From assembly GCA_028388995.1 (NCBI GenBank), contig JAOEQC010000010.1, positions 1 to 43,088 on the forward strand: a DNA stretch of 43,088 nt, read 5' to 3'. Positions 17,440-26,542 of the stretch are shown here, piece by piece; within the stretch, counting starts at the first letter, position 1; every line of letters starts with the position of its first letter. The translations under genes were made by a program, and so were the position numbers. The notes under the pieces are model-generated. The model saw only the letters and a program-made list of their open reading frames with translations. It had not been told where the DNA came from and made no database searches. This DNA comes from Ascidiaceihabitans sp. (GTDB taxonomy: Bacteria; Pseudomonadota; Alphaproteobacteria; Rhodobacterales; Rhodobacteraceae).

Positions 17440-18626
17440 TGTTCATTCCGTTCTTTGACGCACTGCGAAAGAACGGCGTGCCAGTGTCCATGCGTGAGTT
17501 CCTTGCGTTTCTTGAGGGAATGAAGGCTGGGCTGGCAACCTATGACATAAATGCATTTTACTACTTAGCCCGTGTTTCAATGGTCAAAGATGAACGCAAC
17601 ATCGACAAGTTCGATCGTGCATTCGCGGCCACCTTTGAAGGCTTGGACAACATCAAACTAGAGCAAGTTCTTGAAGCTGTTGATATTCCAGCTGATTGGC
17701 TGACGAAGATGGCAGAAAAACATCTGTCAGCAGAAGAAAAGGCCAAAATCGAAGCTTTAGGCGGTTTTGAAAAGCTGATGGCGACGTTGAAAAAACGCCT
17801 CGAGGAACAAGAAAAGCGCCACCAAGGTGGCAGTAAGTGGGTTGGTACCGCCGGCACATCACCATTCGGCGCTTATGGCTACAATCCTGAAGGCGTTAGG
17901 ATCGGCCAGAACGAAAGCCGCCACCAGCGCGCCATCAAAGTGTGGGACAAGCGTGAATTCAAAAACATGGACGATACGGTCGAACTGGGCACTCGCAACA
18001 TTAAGGTCGCCCTGAAACGCCTCCGCAAATGGGCACGTGATGGCGCGACCGAAGAACTTGATCTGAACGGTACTATCCGTGCTACAGCAGAAAACGGATA
18101 CCTAGATGTCAAAACACGTCCAGAGCGGCGTAATGCAGTGAAGGTGCTGTTGTTTTTAGATGTGGGCGGATCAATGGACCCTCACATCAAAGTAGTAGAG
18201 GAATTATTCTCTGCTGCGCGAAACGAATTCAAACATCTTGAACACTTTTATTTCCACAATTGTCTGTATGAAGGCGTATGGCGTGATAACAGCCGCCGAT
18301 GGGATGCACAGCTGGATACCAACGAAATCCTTCGCACCTATGGTCCTGATTACAAATGCATCTTTGTAGGTGACGCGTCGATGTCTCCCTATGAGATTGC
18401 CTATCCCGGTGGTGCGAATGAACACTGGAACGCAGAAAGTGGTCAGGTTTGGTTAGAACGTGCCCGCGATCAATGGGGCAGTCATCTCTGGATCAATCCA
18501 ATTCCAGAGAAATATTGGACCTACACCCACTCAATCCAAATGATCAAAGAGATCTTTGGTGCTGATCGCATGGTTGGAATGACACTTTCCGGTCTCGAAA
18601 AAGGAATTAAAAGTTTAACACGTTAA
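17439..18626 (+). CDS. VWA-domain protein, CoxE-like, MoxR partner
   Basis: This 395-residue cytosolic protein has a helical N-terminal part (FIPFFDALRKNGVPVSMREFLAF is replaced here by its key feature: a conserved MRE-F-L start near residue 18), a charged linker, and a C-terminal VWA fold. The metal-site motif is D241-V-G-G-S245-M, the D-x-G-G-S variant usual for this group. Further family-like stretches are RTYGPDYKCIFVGDASMSPY and WINPIPEKYW. Such proteins work with MoxR ATPases to activate target complexes. Here the MoxR gene lies upstream, separated by decayed genes. A stem-loop overlaps the stop codon. Confidence 0.88.
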   Translation: MFIPFFDALRKNGVPVSMREFLAFLEGMKAGLATYDINAFYYLARVSMVKDERNIDKFDRAFAATFEGLDNIKLEQVLEAVDIPADWLTKMAEKHLSAEEKAKIEALGGFEKLMATLKKRLEEQEKRHQGGSKWVGTAGTSPFGAYGYNPEGVRIGQNESRHQRAIKVWDKREFKNMDDTVELGTRNIKVALKRLRKWARDGATEELDLNGTIRATAENGYLDVKTRPERRNAVKVLLFLDVGGSMDPHIKVVEELFSAARNEFKHLEHFYFHNCLYEGVWRDNSRRWDAQLDTNEILRTYGPDYKCIFVGDASMSPYEIAYPGGANEHWNAESGQVWLERARDQWGSHLWINPIPEKYWTYTHSIQMIKEIFGADRMVGMTLSGLEKGIKSLTR

Positions 18627-18647
18627 GTTATTCAATCTTAGCGTGTT
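18617..18647 (+). terminator. Stem-loop overlapping the VWA stop codon
   Basis: An 11-bp stem with one wobble (18617-18627 with 18637-18647) closes a 9-base loop and includes the TAA stop. There is no T-run after it, so it may be a 3'-end stabiliser rather than a true intrinsic terminator. Confidence 0.45.
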
Positions 18648-18759
18648 GTACCAAAAACAGCCCAAGCTTACCTTATTTATCTGAACAATAGTCTATATTA
18701 AGCCACATTGGACCATTATCAGAAACGAACCAATAATTTTTAATAAAGTTAATTTGTCG

Positions 18760-19522
18760 ATGGCTAGAATCCTTACGCTGCTTCTTCTACTTTCAGTTAC
18801 TTACTAGCTGCCTACACTGACAACACGGTGACAAGTCAGATTGGTGAGAATGGATCCGCATCTCTTGTCTTTTTCAACAATAATTCACAGCATGAAAATA
18901 CGGTTTCACATCAAGCTGATGCCCTGAACGGTCTCAGCAACCATCTTGTACTTGCATCAATGCTTAAGGGTGCAAAGATTGGTGCCGTCGTTAGTTGTAG
19001 CTTGGCCATAGTATCTGCATCAAACGCCAAAAATTTTATTTCGGGGCAGTTACTGGTGGTGCAACAGGCGCTTTGATTGGGCATAGTTCTGGTAAAACAC
19101 AAATTGCGCAACGCGTAGAGTTAGTTGACCCAAATCAGCTTGTTCGTAACATCTGTAAAACAAACAATACCATGGAAACCCTAACGACTTCTCTTCCTGA
19201 CCTATTGGCAGCACAAATTGAAGAACTCGAGGTGCTTTCATTTAATCGTGATACGGGCACGATGTCTCAAGGGGCTTATGAAAAGTAGTATTCCTAAATC
19301 CAAGAAAGCCGTACTGCACTGGCCGATTCCCTTTCGCTAAGTGCGTCACAAGCTAATTTGGCTACCAATAATCTGGAGAATGCTGCGACACGTGGTCAAA
19401 CCTGTCTTGAATGGCACTTTGGCGCGACAAAACAAATCGCTGAGCAGGCAGAATCTACACAGTCTTCAATTTCTCTTTTGCAAATCAAGACTCTAATTTT
19501 CCATAACAAACAGGCCGCCTAA
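18760..19522 (+). pseudogene. Broken exported glycine-zipper/coiled-coil protein gene
   Basis: Starting at ATG 18760 (MARILTLLLLLSV) I can follow an exported protein through three frames. A frameshift near 18800-18808 leads into YTDNTVTSQIGENGSASLVF and then KIGAVVSCSLAIVSASNAK. A missing G in the G4 run 19043-19046 shifts into GAVTGGATGALIGHSSGKT, a glycine-zipper membrane motif. TAG 19286-19288 and TAA 19295-19297 interrupt a coiled coil (RTALADSLSLSASQANLATN) that ends at TAA 19520-19522, inside the terminator stem. Glycine-zipper plus coiled-coil proteins are often outer-membrane-associated. The function is unknown, and four disabling changes make a working product unlikely. Confidence 0.7.
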
Positions 19523-19545
19523 TTCAAATTGGGCGGCCTGTTTGT
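19506..19545. terminator. Perfect 14-bp inverted repeat, bidirectional terminator
   Basis: ACAAACAGGCCGCC (19506-19519) pairs perfectly with GGCGGCCTGTTTGT (19532-19545) around a 12-base loop. It lies between two converging, both broken, genes and contains the stop codon of the plus-strand one. T-rich bases follow on both sides, so it can end transcription from either direction. Confidence 0.75.
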
Positions 19546-19563
19546 AATTTAAAGAGATGATAC

Positions 19564-19862
19564 TTACCGATGGGCCCCATCCGCAAAAGATTGCCACATA
19601 GCAGCGTGGCTACAGGGCACCTTAACCCATTTCTTCGTCGCGCGGCCTTTGCCCGAAGGATCAAATAAATGCGCGCCTTCAATAACCATCGCCTGCGCGT
19701 GATCGTCACCAATTAGTTTGAACACCATGCAGTCCTCAAAAAAGACACAAAAGGTTTGCCACCTTTGGAGACCTTAAAGCACGTCTTACCAAACTTCTGC
19801 GACGCTTCTGTTTCAGAAATTCCATGCTCAATATCGTAGAATGTCGCCTCTTGATCGCTCAT
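19564..19862 (-). pseudogene. Small YjbR/MmcQ-like protein gene with one frameshift
   Basis: The frame starts at ATG 19860-19862 after an AAGGA site (MSDQEATFYDIEHGISETEA) and would encode 99 residues ending SFADGAHR. One base is missing in an A-run (T-run on the coding strand, 19738-19743): before it the frame reads KVSKGGKPFVSF, after it the neighbouring frame continues FEDCMVFKLIGDDHAQAM and LFDPSGKGRATKKWVKVP. The join is smooth, so the break is recent or a sequencing error. The KxGKxFV...FKL...DPSGKGR pattern suggests a small YjbR-like DNA-binding fold, but the assignment is weak. It diverges from the P450 gene. Confidence 0.65.
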
Positions 19863-19968
19863 GTCTCGTCCTTTGTTTTGGTTAGGGCAGTATGAGCGAG
19901 AAACTCTCTGCACTCAACTTTACGTTAAAACATTGCACAAACGCCTCCCCCTCGTTTAGCGTTGATAC

Positions 19969-21123
19969 ATGTCAAATGCACCCATTACCCATATTGATCT
20001 CACCAGTTTTCTGGTCGATCCATATCCCGCTCTTTCCCACATGCGTGCACACGCACCCATCACCTTTGTGCCCGAGCTGAACGCTACACTGTTCACCCGC
20101 CGTGATGACATCCATTTGCAGGAAAAACGAATAGACGTGTTTTCCTCTAATCAGCCTGCAGGATTGATGAACCAATTGATGGGTCAAAACATGATGCGTA
20201 AAGACGGTGAGGAACACATGAACGAACGTCGTGCGTTGTTTCCCGCGTTAAGCCCACGAACGGTTAAAGACCATTGGAAACCAATATTTGAGGCGGCAGC
20301 CACAGACTTGCTGCAAACCCTTGCGACAAAAGGAAAATGCGATCTAGTACGTGATTTTGCAATGCCTGTGTCTGCGGCGGCATTACGTGCAATCACAGGT
20401 TTGGAATCCATGAGCAATTTGGAGATGGATACTGTCAGCCAAGCAATGATTGACGGTTGTGCAAACTTTGAGGGCAAAAAGAAAGTTACAGAACGCTGCA
20501 ACAAGGCGACTCGCCTTATAGATGATCATATTAAATTTGCGCGTGAGGACGCGCCGCAACAAAGCGCGCTCAAAGTCATGGCGGAAGCAGGGCTAAATGA
20601 TAAAAGCCTGCACGCCAATATCAAACTGATAATCTCAGGAGGTCAGAACGAACCGCGTGACGCTATAGCTGGCACCATTTGGGCATTGATAAACCATCCC
20701 AGCCAATTGGAGATGATCCGCAGCGGTAAAGCTAAATGGCTAGACGCCTTCAATGAATACGCACGCTGGATGGCCCCTATTGGGATGTCCCCTCGTGTAG
20801 TGGTTAAAGAGGACACCATTGATGGCATTACGCTGCAGCCGGAAGATCGCGTGTTCTTTATGTTTGGATCGGCTGGACGTGATGAAACCCATTTCTCAGC
20901 ACCTGATACTTTTGACATTTCGCGCAGCACACAGCCTGCCATCAGTTTTGGTGCTGGACCACATTTCTGCGCTGGGGCCGCAGCTGCAAGATGCCTTATC
21001 AACGAAGTCGCCTTGCCGTTGGCGTTCGAACACCTGCCCAATCTTAGATTGCTAAAACCTGTTCCATACAAAGGCTGGGCCTTCCGGGGCCCAACAAAAA
21101 TGAGTGTCGCGTGGGATAAGTGA
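19969..21123 (+). CDS. Cytochrome P450 with unusual I-helix
   Basis: This 384-residue soluble bacterial P450 has the heme-ligand loop FGAGPHFCAG with C334, the K-helix E-x-x-R as E263-Y-A-R266, and PEDRVFFMFGSAGRDE before the Cys loop. The I-helix reads SGGQNEPRDAIAG (residues about 223-235), where Pro229 stands in place of the usual acid-threonine pair that helps split oxygen. Such GGQNEPRD P450s occur in alphaproteobacteria, to my memory without a defined substrate. No ferredoxin or reductase gene is adjacent. Its start ATG 19969 has only a weak ribosome-binding site. Confidence 0.9.
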   Translation: MSNAPITHIDLTSFLVDPYPALSHMRAHAPITFVPELNATLFTRRDDIHLQEKRIDVFSSNQPAGLMNQLMGQNMMRKDGEEHMNERRALFPALSPRTVKDHWKPIFEAAATDLLQTLATKGKCDLVRDFAMPVSAAALRAITGLESMSNLEMDTVSQAMIDGCANFEGKKKVTERCNKATRLIDDHIKFAREDAPQQSALKVMAEAGLNDKSLHANIKLIISGGQNEPRDAIAGTIWALINHPSQLEMIRSGKAKWLDAFNEYARWMAPIGMSPRVVVKEDTIDGITLQPEDRVFFMFGSAGRDETHFSAPDTFDISRSTQPAISFGAGPHFCAGAAAARCLINEVALPLAFEHLPNLRLLKPVPYKGWAFRGPTKMSVAWDK

Positions 21124-21167
21124 GACAAGGAGTTGCGATCCGCACCTCTTAACCCCATATCTAAGAC

Positions 21168-21860
21168 ATGTTGAAACTCACCCCAATTCTACTTGCCCTA
21201 ATCTATGGCCTAGCAATGTATCGCTTTTCTGCATGGCAAACGGCAAAGCGTTTAGATGAACAATCCACGGTCTTGAATGACCCCATGCTAGGTCAATTAA
21301 GTGATCAAATGGCCTGTGCTTTGGATTTGCCCAAAATTCGCGTGCATATTTATGAGATTGACCAGATCAACGGCTTGGCCGCGCCAGATGGGCGGATTTT
21401 CATCACACGTGGCTTTTACAAGAAATTTCAAAACGGTGAAGTTAGTGCGGATGAACTAGCTAGTGTCATTGCGCATGAATTGGGCCACGTTGCCCTTGGT
21501 CACTCACGACGTCGCATGATCGACTTCTCAGGTCAAAACGCGCTACGCTCGATGCTTTCGATGGTGCTGGGACGTTTCATACCGTTCGTAGGCGTTTGGA
21601 TCGCCAACATGCTAACATCGATGCTAGCTGCCCGCTTAAGCCGTTCCGACGAATACGAGGCAGATGCATATGCCGCGGCCTTACTCACTAAATCAGGCAT
21701 TGGCACATCAGGTCAAATTTCACTATTTGAAAAGCTGGACGCTATGAGTGGTTCAATGAACGGTCATGCACCAGCATGGTTGCTTAGCCACCCCAAAACA
21801 AGCGAACGGATCGATGCGCTAAACAAGCTGCAAACTCGTTGGGGTACATCGACCGATTAA
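21168..21860 (+). CDS. M48-family membrane metalloprotease
   Basis: This 230-residue zinc protease has H103-E-L-G-H107 in VIAHELGHVALGH, and the third-ligand motif SDEYEADAYAA at about 160-170. An N-terminal hydrophobic segment (residues about 4-20) is either a signal anchor or a signal peptide, and a second hydrophobic stretch (about 135-155) follows the active site. M48 proteases act in envelope quality control; the short single-domain form resembles the BepA/LoiP catalytic core without TPR repeats. It follows the P450 gene by 44 bases and meets hflX tail to tail four bases later. Confidence 0.87.
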   Translation: MLKLTPILLALIYGLAMYRFSAWQTAKRLDEQSTVLNDPMLGQLSDQMACALDLPKIRVHIYEIDQINGLAAPDGRIFITRGFYKKFQNGEVSADELASVIAHELGHVALGHSRRRMIDFSGQNALRSMLSMVLGRFIPFVGVWIANMLTSMLAARLSRSDEYEADAYAAALLTKSGIGTSGQISLFEKLDAMSGSMNGHAPAWLLSHPKTSERIDALNKLQTRWGTSTD

Positions 21861-21864
21861 CCGT

Positions 21865-23163
21865 TTAAAGGGCTTTGTATTCAGCCTTCTGACGTCCGCT
21901 CCAACGTACTGTGACCACAAACCCCTCGTCTGTTTGCGTCTCTTCCAGCACGACCTCATTTGAGAACAGCCAAGCGCGTTCGCGCCCTTTTGCGAACGAC
22001 AAGGTCAGATCTTCAGTGATCAATGCACCTTGCAATGCTTCGGCAATCGCTTCCATCAATACTTGGGTGCCAGCACCACTTATTGCAGACGTCGCATAAA
22101 CCATTTCGTTGCGTGCAGCGCGGGTTTTCACCGCTTCAGCAGCCTCATCATCCAACGCGTCTAGCTTGTTCCAAACCTCAAAGGTTGGGCGTTCCGCATC
22201 AACACCCAAAACTTTCATGATCTCGCGGACATCTCGGGCTTGTTCTTCAGTCTCAGGGTGGCTGATGTCACGCACGTGACAAATCACGTCAGCAGCAAGT
22301 ACTTCTTCCAAAGTCGCACGAAAGGATGCCACCAATTCAGTCGGCAGGTCAGAGATAAAACCAACTGTATCTGACAAAATAACTTCGGGTCCATCATCCA
22401 TGGTCCAACGGCGCATCGTTGGGTCAAGCGTAGCGAACAACATGTCCTCCGCCATCACATCCGCACCCGTTAGGTAATTAAACAGCGTCGACTTACCGGC
22501 ATTGGTGTACCCCACAAGAGCCACGATAGGATAAGGAACCTTCTTGCGCGCAGCACGGTGCAGTGCGCGGGTTTTAACCACTTTATCAAGCTGACGGCGC
22601 AAGCGCACCAATTGGTCATCAATAGCACGGCGGTCAGATTCAATCTGCGTCTCACCTGGTCCACCAACAAAGCCCAAACCACCACGTTGACGTTCGAGGT
22701 GGGTCCATGCTCGTACAAGGCGTGTACGCTGATAGGTAAGTGCAGCCATCTCGACCTGCAACACACCTTCGCGGGTGGCTGCACGTTCGCTGAAGATTTC
22801 GAGGATCAGACCAGTGCGGTCCAAGACCTTCACACCCCACTCTTTTTCAAGATTGCGTTGTTGAACAGGCGTGACTTTACCATCGATCAAAACAAGATCG
22901 ATTTCCGCCTCTTCAAACACATCATGAAGCTCTTTGATTTTGCCTGAGCCAAATAACTTACCGGCATGCGGCTTGGGCAGACGCACAGCATCACTGCCGA
23001 TGACGTCTAGTTCACTAAGGGCATTTGCTAAGGAAACCGCCTCTGCCAAAGACAGAGCCGCATTACGGCGAAGATGATCTGATTTGATATCAGGATGAAG
23101 CACCCACGCGCGGGTCAATACCGGCCCGTCGGTGTTATCTATCTGGAATTGCTCTTTGCTCAA
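21865..23163 (-). CDS. hflX: Ribosome-associated GTPase HflX
   Basis: HflX splits stalled 70S ribosomes under stress. The glycine-rich region [13 protein letters not shown] (about 161-173) precedes the G domain: G1 GYTNAGKS (218-225), G3 [10 protein letters not shown], and G4 NKLD. At 432 residues it is of normal length. The start is TTG 23161-23163, overlapping the hfq TGA by two bases (TTGA), so translation is probably coupled to hfq. Pairing with hfq is widespread in proteobacteria. Confidence 0.94.
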   Translation of the reverse strand: MSKEQFQIDNTDGPVLTRAWVLHPDIKSDHLRRNAALSLAEAVSLANALSELDVIGSDAVRLPKPHAGKLFGSGKIKELHDVFEEAEIDLVLIDGKVTPVQQRNLEKEWGVKVLDRTGLILEIFSERAATREGVLQVEMAALTYQRTRLVRAWTHLERQRGGLGFVGGPGETQIESDRRAIDDQLVRLRRQLDKVVKTRALHRAARKKVPYPIVALVGYTNAGKSTLFNYLTGADVMAEDMLFATLDPTMRRWTMDDGPEVILSDTVGFISDLPTELVASFRATLEEVLAADVICHVRDISHPETEEQARDVREIMKVLGVDAERPTFEVWNKLDALDDEAAEAVKTRAARNEMVYATSAISGAGTQVLMEAIAEALQGALITEDLTLSFAKGRERAWLFSNEVVLEETQTDEGFVVTVRWSGRQKAEYKAL

Positions 23164-23399
23164 GCTTGGTCTTCGCCCTCATATAGGCTGATTGGCTGGC
23201 TAGGCATGATGGTCGAAATAGCGTGCTTATACACAAGCTGAGATTGACCATCGCGACGCAATAACACGCAGAAGTTGTCGAACCACGTAATGACACCTTG
23301 CAACTTTACACCGTTGATCAGGAAGATTGTTACTGAAACTTTGGTCTTACGTACGTGGTTCAGGAATGCATCCTGCAGGTTCTGTCTATCCGAAGCCAT
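23160..23399 (-). CDS. hfq: RNA chaperone Hfq
   Basis: This Sm-like hexameric chaperone matches small RNAs to mRNAs. The 79 residues show Sm1 ([21 protein letters not shown]) and the Sm2 motif YKHAIS with the conserved K-H pair. It starts [18 protein letters not shown], with the proximal-face N-terminal helix. The C-terminal tail is very short, as usual in alphaproteobacteria. A 124-base gap separates it from trkH upstream, which may contain its own promoter; hflX overlaps its stop. Confidence 0.97.
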   Translation of the reverse strand: MASDRQNLQDAFLNHVRKTKVSVTIFLINGVKLQGVITWFDNFCVLLRRDGQSQLVYKHAISTIMPSQPISLYEGEDQA

Positions 23400-23523
23400 T
23401 GCATTTTCGCCTTTTTTTTAATTATCTGCGGACCAAATCATTCTTTGTTATATTATGGATAAGGATTTGAGGAGTTTCTAGCCCCAAAAACGGCCTTGGC
23501 ACCCCAAATTTACCTGCCACTAG

Positions 23524-25056
23524 CTAGCCGCGCCACAAATCCGGCGTCAAAAGCGCAATAATCGCGAGGGTTTCAAGTCGTCCAAGTACCATTGCACCAA
23601 CAAATACGGACTTTGCAAAACTGTTCAGTTCGATGAGACGGATAGGTATATCGCCACCCATTTCTAGCAATGGACCTGTTGTTGACAGGCTTGCGATTGC
23701 CATCACTACAGACTCCTCAAAGGATGCGCCCGATGCTGCCAGTAAGATTGTAACCGCTGCCAAAGATAACGCAAACAGCATGAAAAAAATCCATGCAATA
23801 AACGCTCCGTTTTTTTGCAAACGTCGTGCCATTGGATCTGCATTGCTAACGGATGAAGGATGAACCAACCGTTCCATTTCGCGGCGGCCATTGCGATACA
23901 GCGCAAAGACTCGCAATAATTTCACGCCGCCAGCAGTCGTCGCGACACCCCCACCGATTAAGCACAAGCCCATCAAAATAAGACCAGGAGTGGCAAGGCC
24001 AGACCATTGCTGGGCATCACCCCATGAATTGCTTGAAAAGCCAGTTGTCGTTAAAAATGACATAACCGTAAACAATGCACCCCAAAAAGCATGCCCTGCA
24101 TCCATCATCGTCGTCTCAGTAGCAACGTCATAGGACGCTAACCAATGGCGTAAGAACAAGACTGTGGCCACGGCCACAACTAGGGCGATTCCAATTCGAA
24201 ACTCCGGATCATGTGTAATGCCGCCACTTTCGCTGGTGACCGTATCACTTGAAAACGTCAGTCGCGACAGACCAAACAGCATAAACAAAACCATCAGCAT
24301 TTCGCCAGTGAAGCCAGACTCCCCCGTCAATCCACCAACTGGTGAGATGCCCGATGTCGCTAAGATCGACATGGCGTGGCACAAAGCGACGAGTGATTCA
24401 TCTCCGTTCACCCAAAGAAGTGCCCAAAGAAGCCAGGTAAGTCCAAAATAAATCGGGAATAATGTAGCAACGATCTTGATCAATTTTAGGCGACCTTCGC
24501 TTTGCCCGACTTGCCCCTGCCCCAATGCACGTCTTCCAGGTTCTGCGCGCGCTGTAATTTCGAAACCACCCAAATTCAAAGGCGCGAGAATAGAAGATGC
24601 GGCCACCCACATGATTAAACCACCCAACCAGCCAACAAGTGCACGCCACAGGTGGAGTGGTCGGTTCAACCGCTTTGGATCATCGAACAGTGTTGCGCCC
24701 GTCGTTGTAATTGAACTAACCATTTCCATGTAGGAGTTAAAGAAACTGGTGGTTTGCAGTGCTTCATGAAACGGAATGGCCAAGATCAATGGAAGAAACA
24801 CGAATGTTGAGAACAAAGACATCAAGGGGCCAAGTGCTCCGTGTCCGGGCATACGCCCATGATGGGCCATTGCGATCAAAACAAAGATTATGACCCCAAG
24901 CAAGCCTGAGTATAGAAAAGCTCTGCCAGTCACCAATTCACGTACCACACCGGCGTAGCCGGCGGGTATTAACATCATGATTGATGCCAAGCCAAAAACC
25001 AATAGAAACAAGGGTAAATGGAACAACTGCTCAATAAAGCCAAGCTTCTGTTTCAT
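23524..25056 (-). CDS. trkH: Potassium uptake channel subunit TrkH
   Basis: This 510-residue integral membrane protein has about ten hydrophobic segments in the fourfold M1-P-M2 layout of the Trk/Ktr family. The pore-loop filters are visible as SSITTTGATLF (near 114), LATSGISPVGG, SFLTTTGFSS and ASLSTTGPLL near the C-terminus. It moves K+ across the inner membrane under control of the cytosolic TrkA ring. The gene starts one base after trkA ends, so they are one transcription unit. Confidence 0.93.
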   Translation of the reverse strand: MKQKLGFIEQLFHLPLFLLVFGLASIMMLIPAGYAGVVRELVTGRAFLYSGLLGVIIFVLIAMAHHGRMPGHGALGPLMSLFSTFVFLPLILAIPFHEALQTTSFFNSYMEMVSSITTTGATLFDDPKRLNRPLHLWRALVGWLGGLIMWVAASSILAPLNLGGFEITARAEPGRRALGQGQVGQSEGRLKLIKIVATLFPIYFGLTWLLWALLWVNGDESLVALCHAMSILATSGISPVGGLTGESGFTGEMLMVLFMLFGLSRLTFSSDTVTSESGGITHDPEFRIGIALVVAVATVLFLRHWLASYDVATETTMMDAGHAFWGALFTVMSFLTTTGFSSNSWGDAQQWSGLATPGLILMGLCLIGGGVATTAGGVKLLRVFALYRNGRREMERLVHPSSVSNADPMARRLQKNGAFIAWIFFMLFALSLAAVTILLAASGASFEESVVMAIASLSTTGPLLEMGGDIPIRLIELNSFAKSVFVGAMVLGRLETLAIIALLTPDLWRG

Positions 25057-25057
25057 G

Positions 25058-26434
25058 TTAGAAAAAATCGATTGAAACTTGCATCAGCCGTTCCACTTCT
25101 AGAACGTCTTTGGTCAATGCAAATAGGGCAATAACGTCCCCTTCGTCGATACGCGTACTGCCTAAGGGACGCGTAACGGTGCCACCTTTGCGGACGGCCC
25201 CAACAAGCACACCCTCAGGAAAGTCGATGTCAGCGATCCGTTTTCCAGCCATCGGCGAAGTTGAAAGCACTTCAGCCTCGATAACTTCGGCTTCAGCATC
25301 GCCGATGGAATATACAGCACGTACACGACCATGGCGGATGTGACGTAAGATCGAACTGACGGTTGTTGCACGCGGATTAATGTATGCGTCGATCCCAAGC
25401 GGCCCCATCAAGGGAACCAAAGTCGGGTCATTTATCAGGGCAATTGCGTAAGGACAGCCTTCAGATTTAGCGCGTACAGCCGCTAGCATATTAGTTTTAT
25501 CGTCGTCTGTTACGGCCAACATCGCGTCCGCACGGCTCACCCCTGCTTCAGTTAACAAGGCGACGTCCAAGCCATCCCCATGTAGCACAATGGTACGTTC
25601 CAGCGCTTCGGCAGCGATTTCCGCCCGTTTACGGTCTTTTTCAATTACTTTCGCGCGCACGCGGTTGGCACGGGATTCTAGTTCAGAGGCAACTGCCAAC
25701 CCGACATTACCGCCACCGACCATAACGACGCGCTCCTGTTTAGCTATGCGCTTGCCGAACACTTCCATCGTACGTGGAACATCGTCGACATGCGCAAAGA
25801 CATAACATTCATCGCCAACGAACAATTGATCACCCGCATTAGGCGCAAACAACACACCCTCGCGGCGCACACCAACAACGACTGCACGCAATGTTGAAAA
25901 CAGGTCTGTCAACTGTCGCAGTGGTGTATGGACCACCGGACATTCTTCTTCGATCAGAATACCCAGCAATTGGGCCTGCCCATCCATGAAACGCTCGGTG
26001 TCAAATGCGGCCGGAGCGGAAAGCCGCTGTAACGCCGCAGCAGCAACTTCGCGCTCTGGACTGATAACCACGTCGATCGGCATGTGTTCACGGCGATATA
26101 GATCGGAGTAAATCGCATCCAAATACGACTGACTGCGCAAACGAGCTATCTTACGGTTAATTCCGAAAACAGAATGTGCGACCTGACAAGTGACCATATT
26201 AACTTCGTCAGAATGGGTCGCCGCGATGATCATATCTGCGTCGCGCGCACCAGCACGTTCAAGGATATCAGGATAGCTGGCAAAGCCTGCAACCCCTTGA
26301 ACATCAAGTGAATCTGTTGCGCGGCGAACCAGTTCCGGGTCTTGATCTACAACTGTCACGTCATTGCGTTCTCCGGAAAGATGTCGGGCGATTTGCCACC
26401 CAACCTGACCTGCACCACATATGATGACCTTCAT
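25058..26434 (-). CDS. trkA: Trk potassium regulator TrkA
   Basis: TrkA is the cytosolic NAD-binding gating subunit for TrkH. The 458 residues, the same as E. coli TrkA, hold two tandem RCK units: KVIICGAGQVGWQIARHL at the start and RVVMVGGGNVGLAVASEL near residue 235, each a Rossmann fold followed by a TrkA-C domain (for example the final stretch with RIDEGDVIALFAL). The position between ntrX and trkH is typical of Rhizobiales and Rhodobacterales. Confidence 0.95.
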   Translation of the reverse strand: MKVIICGAGQVGWQIARHLSGERNDVTVVDQDPELVRRATDSLDVQGVAGFASYPDILERAGARDADMIIAATHSDEVNMVTCQVAHSVFGINRKIARLRSQSYLDAIYSDLYRREHMPIDVVISPEREVAAAALQRLSAPAAFDTERFMDGQAQLLGILIEEECPVVHTPLRQLTDLFSTLRAVVVGVRREGVLFAPNAGDQLFVGDECYVFAHVDDVPRTMEVFGKRIAKQERVVMVGGGNVGLAVASELESRANRVRAKVIEKDRKRAEIAAEALERTIVLHGDGLDVALLTEAGVSRADAMLAVTDDDKTNMLAAVRAKSEGCPYAIALINDPTLVPLMGPLGIDAYINPRATTVSSILRHIRHGRVRAVYSIGDAEAEVIEAEVLSTSPMAGKRIADIDFPEGVLVGAVRKGGTVTRPLGSTRIDEGDVIALFALTKDVLEVERLMQVSIDFF

Positions 26435-26488
26435 GAGTTCATCCTTTGACCTTTTGTCGTAGTTTGGTTCATAGGGATGACAGAAGGC

Positions 26489-26529
26489 CCAAGTCGGGTC
26501 AATTCAATTAGCGACATACCCCGACTTGG
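26489..26529. terminator. 10-bp inverted repeat between ntrX and trkA
   Basis: CCAAGTCGGG (26489-26498) pairs with CCCGACTTGG (26520-26529) around a 21-base loop, just after the ntrX stop. No T-run follows on the minus strand, so it may attenuate or protect a 3' end rather than fully stop transcription into trkA. Confidence 0.45.
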
Positions 26530-26542
26530 AATTTTCTGGTGC

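Noticed and set aside
19738-19743. Programmed ribosomal frameshifting in the YjbR-like gene
   Set aside because: There is a T6 run on the coding strand but I see no downstream pseudoknot or stem. A simple one-base loss is more likely.
20643-21158. 171-codon minus-strand frame antisense to the P450
   Set aside because: It covers the heme-binding region of a clear P450 on the plus strand and carries no motif of its own.
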